From the NCBI RefSeq assembly GCF_002884445.1, contig NZ_KZ614144.1, positions 1,220,202-1,284,201 on the forward strand: 64,000 nt of DNA, given 5' to 3'. Position 1 is the first letter of the stretch; each line of letters opens with the position of its first letter. The notes under the pieces were generated by a model. It searched no databases and had not been told where the DNA came from. It worked only from the letters and a program-made list of their open reading frames with translations. Made by a program: the position numbers and the translations under genes. This DNA comes from Paenibacillus castaneae (lineage in GTDB: Bacteria; Bacillota; Bacilli; Paenibacillales; Paenibacillaceae). Positions 61,150 through 64,000 of the stretch are shown piece after piece.

Positions 61150-62115
61150 ATGCCAATTGAACCGAATGTTCACCCTATGGACGAATTGAAAGGACAGCTG
61201 CGCCAAATTTTGAATGTTATTCCGCAGGGCTCCAGCATCTACTATATCGATTATCCCGTTCATAGCAACGGTGGAGATTTGCTGATCATGAAAGGCACGG
61301 AAGCTTTTTTTAAGGACTACAATATTTCAGTGCAAGCACGCTACAGCGTCCTTGACTTCCCTGATTCGCTGTTGATTCCGAGGGATCAGATCATTGTACT
61401 GCATGGCGGCGGAAATTTCGGAGATTTGTATCCTGCGCATCAGAAGCTGCGCGAGAAGATTATTGCGAGCTACCCTAACAACCGAATTGTTATTTTGCCG
61501 CAAACGATCTTCTACGATAAAGAGTCGGAATTCGATCGAACTGCTCATGTTTTCAATAGGCATAACGATGTCCATCTCTATGTAAGAGACACCCTTTCCT
61601 ATCAAATGGCAGCTCAGAAGTTTCATAGCTGCAGCATCTATTTATCACCTGATATGGCGCATCAGCTATGGCCGATTTTGCCCAAAAGCAGTCCCGGCAA
61701 GGAGCTCCTATGCTTCTTCCGTACAGACATCGAGAAGACGAAAGAGCAGGAGCAGCTTGAAATGTCGGGCCGCGGTGATTATTTGGACTGGACCTCCCTT
61801 TATAACCGAGTGGAGAAAAAGTCAATAAATATGATCGTCAGAATGATGTCTAAAGGGAGCGGCCCGCTGCCCATGCATACGATCTGGGGCAAATACACCG
61901 ATTATCTCGTGGATAAGGCAGTCAAGCGCTTCAGCGGTTATCGAAATGTACAAACCTCAAGACTGCATGGACATATATTATCCTGCTTGATGGACAAGCC
62001 TAATACGCTGTTGGATAACTCATACGGCAAAAATTCCAATTACTACAATACATGGACGAGCGGTATTAAATCAGCTCAATTGGTTGTAAAAAACGATGAT
62101 TCACAGGTAGTTTAG
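61150..62115 (+). CDS. Polysaccharide pyruvyl transferase family protein
   Basis: A 321-residue member of the polysaccharide pyruvyl transferase family (CsaB/EpsI/ExoV-like). Visible segments are VLHGGGNFGDLYPAHQKLRE, NRIVILPQTIFY, YVRDTLSYQMA and SRLHGHILSCLM. It would attach a pyruvate ketal from phosphoenolpyruvate to a sugar of the polymer, making it acidic. The ATG follows AAAGGAG. It lies one base after the flippase stop. Pyruvylated polymers are also the ligands of SLH domains, but this enzyme belongs to the exopolysaccharide cluster. Confidence 0.93.
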   Translation: MPIEPNVHPMDELKGQLRQILNVIPQGSSIYYIDYPVHSNGGDLLIMKGTEAFFKDYNISVQARYSVLDFPDSLLIPRDQIIVLHGGGNFGDLYPAHQKLREKIIASYPNNRIVILPQTIFYDKESEFDRTAHVFNRHNDVHLYVRDTLSYQMAAQKFHSCSIYLSPDMAHQLWPILPKSSPGKELLCFFRTDIEKTKEQEQLEMSGRGDYLDWTSLYNRVEKKSINMIVRMMSKGSGPLPMHTIWGKYTDYLVDKAVKRFSGYRNVQTSRLHGHILSCLMDKPNTLLDNSYGKNSNYYNTWTSGIKSAQLVVKNDDSQVV

Positions 62116-62210
62116 TCCACAAAACCTTAAGCATTGGCTTACGAAGAAAGCTTTTGTTTCGTAGTTTAAACAGGACGGTCAGCTCAACAAAACTTTTAGG
62201 AGGTATCACG

Positions 62211-63581
62211 ATGAAAATAGTGCTTCTTTCAGGCGGATCAGGCAAACGATTATGGCCGTTATCCAATGAGTCGCGGTCCAAGCAATTTTTGAAGGTGCTG
62301 AAAAATGCTGACGGAGAACGGGAATCGATGGTTCAGCGCGTATGGGGACAAATTTCGAATGCTGGGCTGCGCGAGCATGCTTATATCGCAACCAGCAAGC
62401 CGCAGGTGGAAATGATTCACAGCCAGCTTGGAAGCGAGATCGAAGTCATCGTTGAACCAGAAAGAAGAGATACCTTTCCAGCCATAGCACTGGCGGCTGC
62501 CTATTTATATTCCGTTCAAGGCGTTAGCTTGAATGAAACCGTTGTGGTCATGCCGGTCGATCCCTATGTGGATGAATCGTTTTTTCATAAGACGAAGGAG
62601 CTTGACCGCGTATTAAATGAATCGGGAGCGGATCTTGCTCTAATGGGCGTAAAGCCGAGCTATCCTTCTGAGAAATATGGATATATCGTACCAGACATCA
62701 ATGCCCATGCGGATCAGAATTTCGTAGGCGTGCACAGCTTTAGAGAAAAGCCGCGAGAAGAGGAAGCAGCGGCGATGATCGAGCAGGCTGCGCTTTGGAA
62801 CTGCGGCGTATTCGCATTTAAGCTTGATTTTCTAATTAATATATTGATAGCAAATGAGTATCCGATTCAGTATGACGAGATGCTCAAGCAGTATGGCAGG
62901 CTCCCGAAGAACAGCTTTGATTACGAGATTGTGGAGAAGTCCAATCATATTGTAGCGCTGTCTTATGAAGGAGACTGGAAGGATCTCGGGACGTGGAACA
63001 CGCTGACCGAGGAAATAGAAACGCCTTTGATTGGCAAAGGAATCATCTGCAATAGCTCGAACAATACCCATGTGATCAATGAGTTGGATATACCGATTAC
63101 ACTGCTGAATCTATCGAATGTTATTGTCGCAGCTAGTCCTGACGGCATATTGGTATCAGACAAATCATCCAGTCCGCTTATTAAAGAGATAATGAAGCAT
63201 TCCGATCAGCGTCCTATGTATGAGGAGCGGCGCTGGGGACGCTATAGAGTGCTTGATTATTTGAAATATCCAGATGGCAATGAAGTGCTGACGAAACGAA
63301 TTTGCATCACATCAGGCCAAAATCTAAGCTACCAATACCATCAGCTTAGAAACGAGGTATGGACAGTCGTTAGCGGTCATGGGGAGATGGTGCTTAACGG
63401 TAGACGATTTGAAGTAAAAGCCGGCGATGTTCTAGTAATTACGAAAGACAGCAAACATAGCCTGCGCGCAGAAACGGATATGGATATCATCGAAGTGCAG
63501 ACAGGCACGGAGCTTATTGAAGAGGATATTGTAAGGCTTGCTTTCAAATGGGATGAAATTTTGGAAATATGTTCTGCATAA
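62211..63581 (+). CDS. manC: Mannose-1-phosphate guanylyltransferase with C-terminal cupin domain
   Basis: A 456-residue enzyme. The nucleotidyltransferase domain (about 1-285) has LSGGSGKRLWPLSNESRSKQ (signature), EPERRDTFPAIALAA and FREKP. The C-terminal cupin domain (about 345-450) has QYHQLRNEVWTVVSGHG, typical of the bifunctional type that also isomerises mannose 6-phosphate. It makes GDP-mannose for the polymer. I chose ATG 62211 behind AGGAGGT; the longer frame from 62154 lacks a ribosome site. Confidence 0.94.
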   Translation: MKIVLLSGGSGKRLWPLSNESRSKQFLKVLKNADGERESMVQRVWGQISNAGLREHAYIATSKPQVEMIHSQLGSEIEVIVEPERRDTFPAIALAAAYLYSVQGVSLNETVVVMPVDPYVDESFFHKTKELDRVLNESGADLALMGVKPSYPSEKYGYIVPDINAHADQNFVGVHSFREKPREEEAAAMIEQAALWNCGVFAFKLDFLINILIANEYPIQYDEMLKQYGRLPKNSFDYEIVEKSNHIVALSYEGDWKDLGTWNTLTEEIETPLIGKGIICNSSNNTHVINELDIPITLLNLSNVIVAASPDGILVSDKSSSPLIKEIMKHSDQRPMYEERRWGRYRVLDYLKYPDGNEVLTKRICITSGQNLSYQYHQLRNEVWTVVSGHGEMVLNGRRFEVKAGDVLVITKDSKHSLRAETDMDIIEVQTGTELIEEDIVRLAFKWDEILEICSA

Positions 63582-63612
63582 TGACGGGAAATGCAAGGAA
63601 GGAGCGGGGAAG

Positions 63613-64000
63613 ATGAATATTACGGTTATCGGAACGGGCTATGTTGGACTTGTATCTGGCGTCTGTTATGCGGAGCTTGGTAACCATGTTATATGCGTGG
63701 ATAAGGATGCCGATAAGATTGATATGTTGAATGCAGGCGGCATTCCGATTTATGAGCCGGGCCTTAAGGAGCTTGCCACGGCGAGCCGGGAGGCAGGAAG
63801 GTTATCTTTCACTACTGATTTGCCCGAAGCGATTCGCAGGTCCGATATTATTATATTGGCTGTCGGAACACCTCCGCTGCCAAGCGGCGAGGCGAATCTC
63901 GCTTATATTAATCAGGCTGCAATTGAAATCGCGGAAGCGATGAACGGCTACAAAATTATTGCGGTAAAAAGCACGGTCCCGGTTGGTACCAATGAGCGAC
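63613..64000 (+). CDS. ugd: UDP-glucose 6-dehydrogenase (3' end outside window)
   Basis: The first 129 residues of a UDP-glucose/GDP-mannose dehydrogenase family protein, cut by the window edge. The NAD site reads MNITVIGTGYVGLVSGVCYA, followed by YEPGLKEL, ILAVGTPP and VKSTVPVGTNER. It oxidises UDP-glucose to UDP-glucuronate, giving an acidic sugar for the polymer. The ATG follows GGAGCGGGGAAG. The last gene in the window continues the exopolysaccharide cluster. The alternative is a GDP-mannose dehydrogenase, less likely from the N-terminal motifs. Confidence 0.93.
   Translation, partial: MNITVIGTGYVGLVSGVCYAELGNHVICVDKDADKIDMLNAGGIPIYEPGLKELATASREAGRLSFTTDLPEAIRRSDIIILAVGTPPLPSGEANLAYINQAAIEIAEAMNGYKIIAVKSTVPVGTNER

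Noticed and set aside
1..64000. CRISPR arrays, tRNA or rRNA genes, prophage or insertion sequences
   Set aside because: I looked for regular short repeats, cloverleaf structures, transposase or integrase motifs and found none.

Overview
The window looks like chromosomal DNA of a Paenibacillus-like bacterium (Firmicutes, Paenibacillaceae). The support is strong AGGAGG-type ribosome sites with frequent TTG/GTG starts, S-layer homology (SLH) domains, YesM/YesN-type sensor pairs beside sugar ABC transporters, a YhcN-type sporulation lipoprotein, a caa3-type cytochrome oxidase operon and a copper-amine-oxidase-N-domain protein. Base composition is moderate in most genes. I see no rRNA, tRNA, CRISPR array, phage or intact insertion sequence.

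Layout. (1) 1-5510: end of a polysaccharide-utilisation operon with two sugar ABC permeases (the first cut by the window edge), a multidomain GH43 lipoprotein and a cytoplasmic GH2 enzyme. (2) 5.9-9.1 kb: DUF421 membrane protein, HxlR regulator and divergent aldo/keto reductase, YhcN-type lipoprotein. (3) 9.4-14.8 kb: ctaCDEFG and a DUF420 (YozB/CtaM-type) gene for cytochrome caa3 oxidase and its assembly. (4) 14.9-19.3 kb: a GntR-controlled operon with two ABC ATPases and two permeases, behind a strong promoter overlapped by an 18-bp dyad. (5) 19.7-34.8 kb, the most unusual region: a dockerin gene remnant, a surface protein with a cohesin-like domain and three SLH repeats, two secreted GH3 glycosidases that each end in a cohesin-like plus a dockerin domain, a YesM/YesN two-component system, and a sugar ABC transporter (binding protein plus two permeases). 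A 31-base element (27/31 identical) occurs both ahead of the surface-protein region and ahead of the binding-protein gene. (6) 34.9-47.8 kb: DHA2-type MFS exporter with divergent long TetR, VTT membrane protein with an OmpR-type two-component system, RND exporter, CuAO-N protein, and a TetR/YhgE pair. (7) 48.5-64 kb: an exopolysaccharide cluster (Wzz-like, BY-kinase, structured leader RNA, GalU, priming transferase, five glycosyltransferases, polymerase, acyltransferase, flippase, pyruvyltransferase, ManC, Ugd), running off the right edge.

How the parts work together (inference). In region 5, dockerin-tagged GH3 enzymes could dock on the SLH-anchored cohesin protein, release small sugars at the cell surface, be sensed by the YesM/YesN pair and feed the adjacent importer. 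This is a miniature cellulosome-like display module. Both GH3 genes are mosaics: a GC-rich catalytic core sits between AT-richer host-like ends, and the core ends in both at the conserved GH3 motif FG(F/Y)GLSY. The second GH3 gene has a signal peptide only if translation starts at a CTG codon placed correctly behind AGGAGGGG. A TetR gene in region 6 also appears to start at CTG. In region 7 the gene set predicts an acidic, pyruvylated and probably acetylated heteropolysaccharide built from UDP-glucose, UDP-glucuronate and GDP-mannose.
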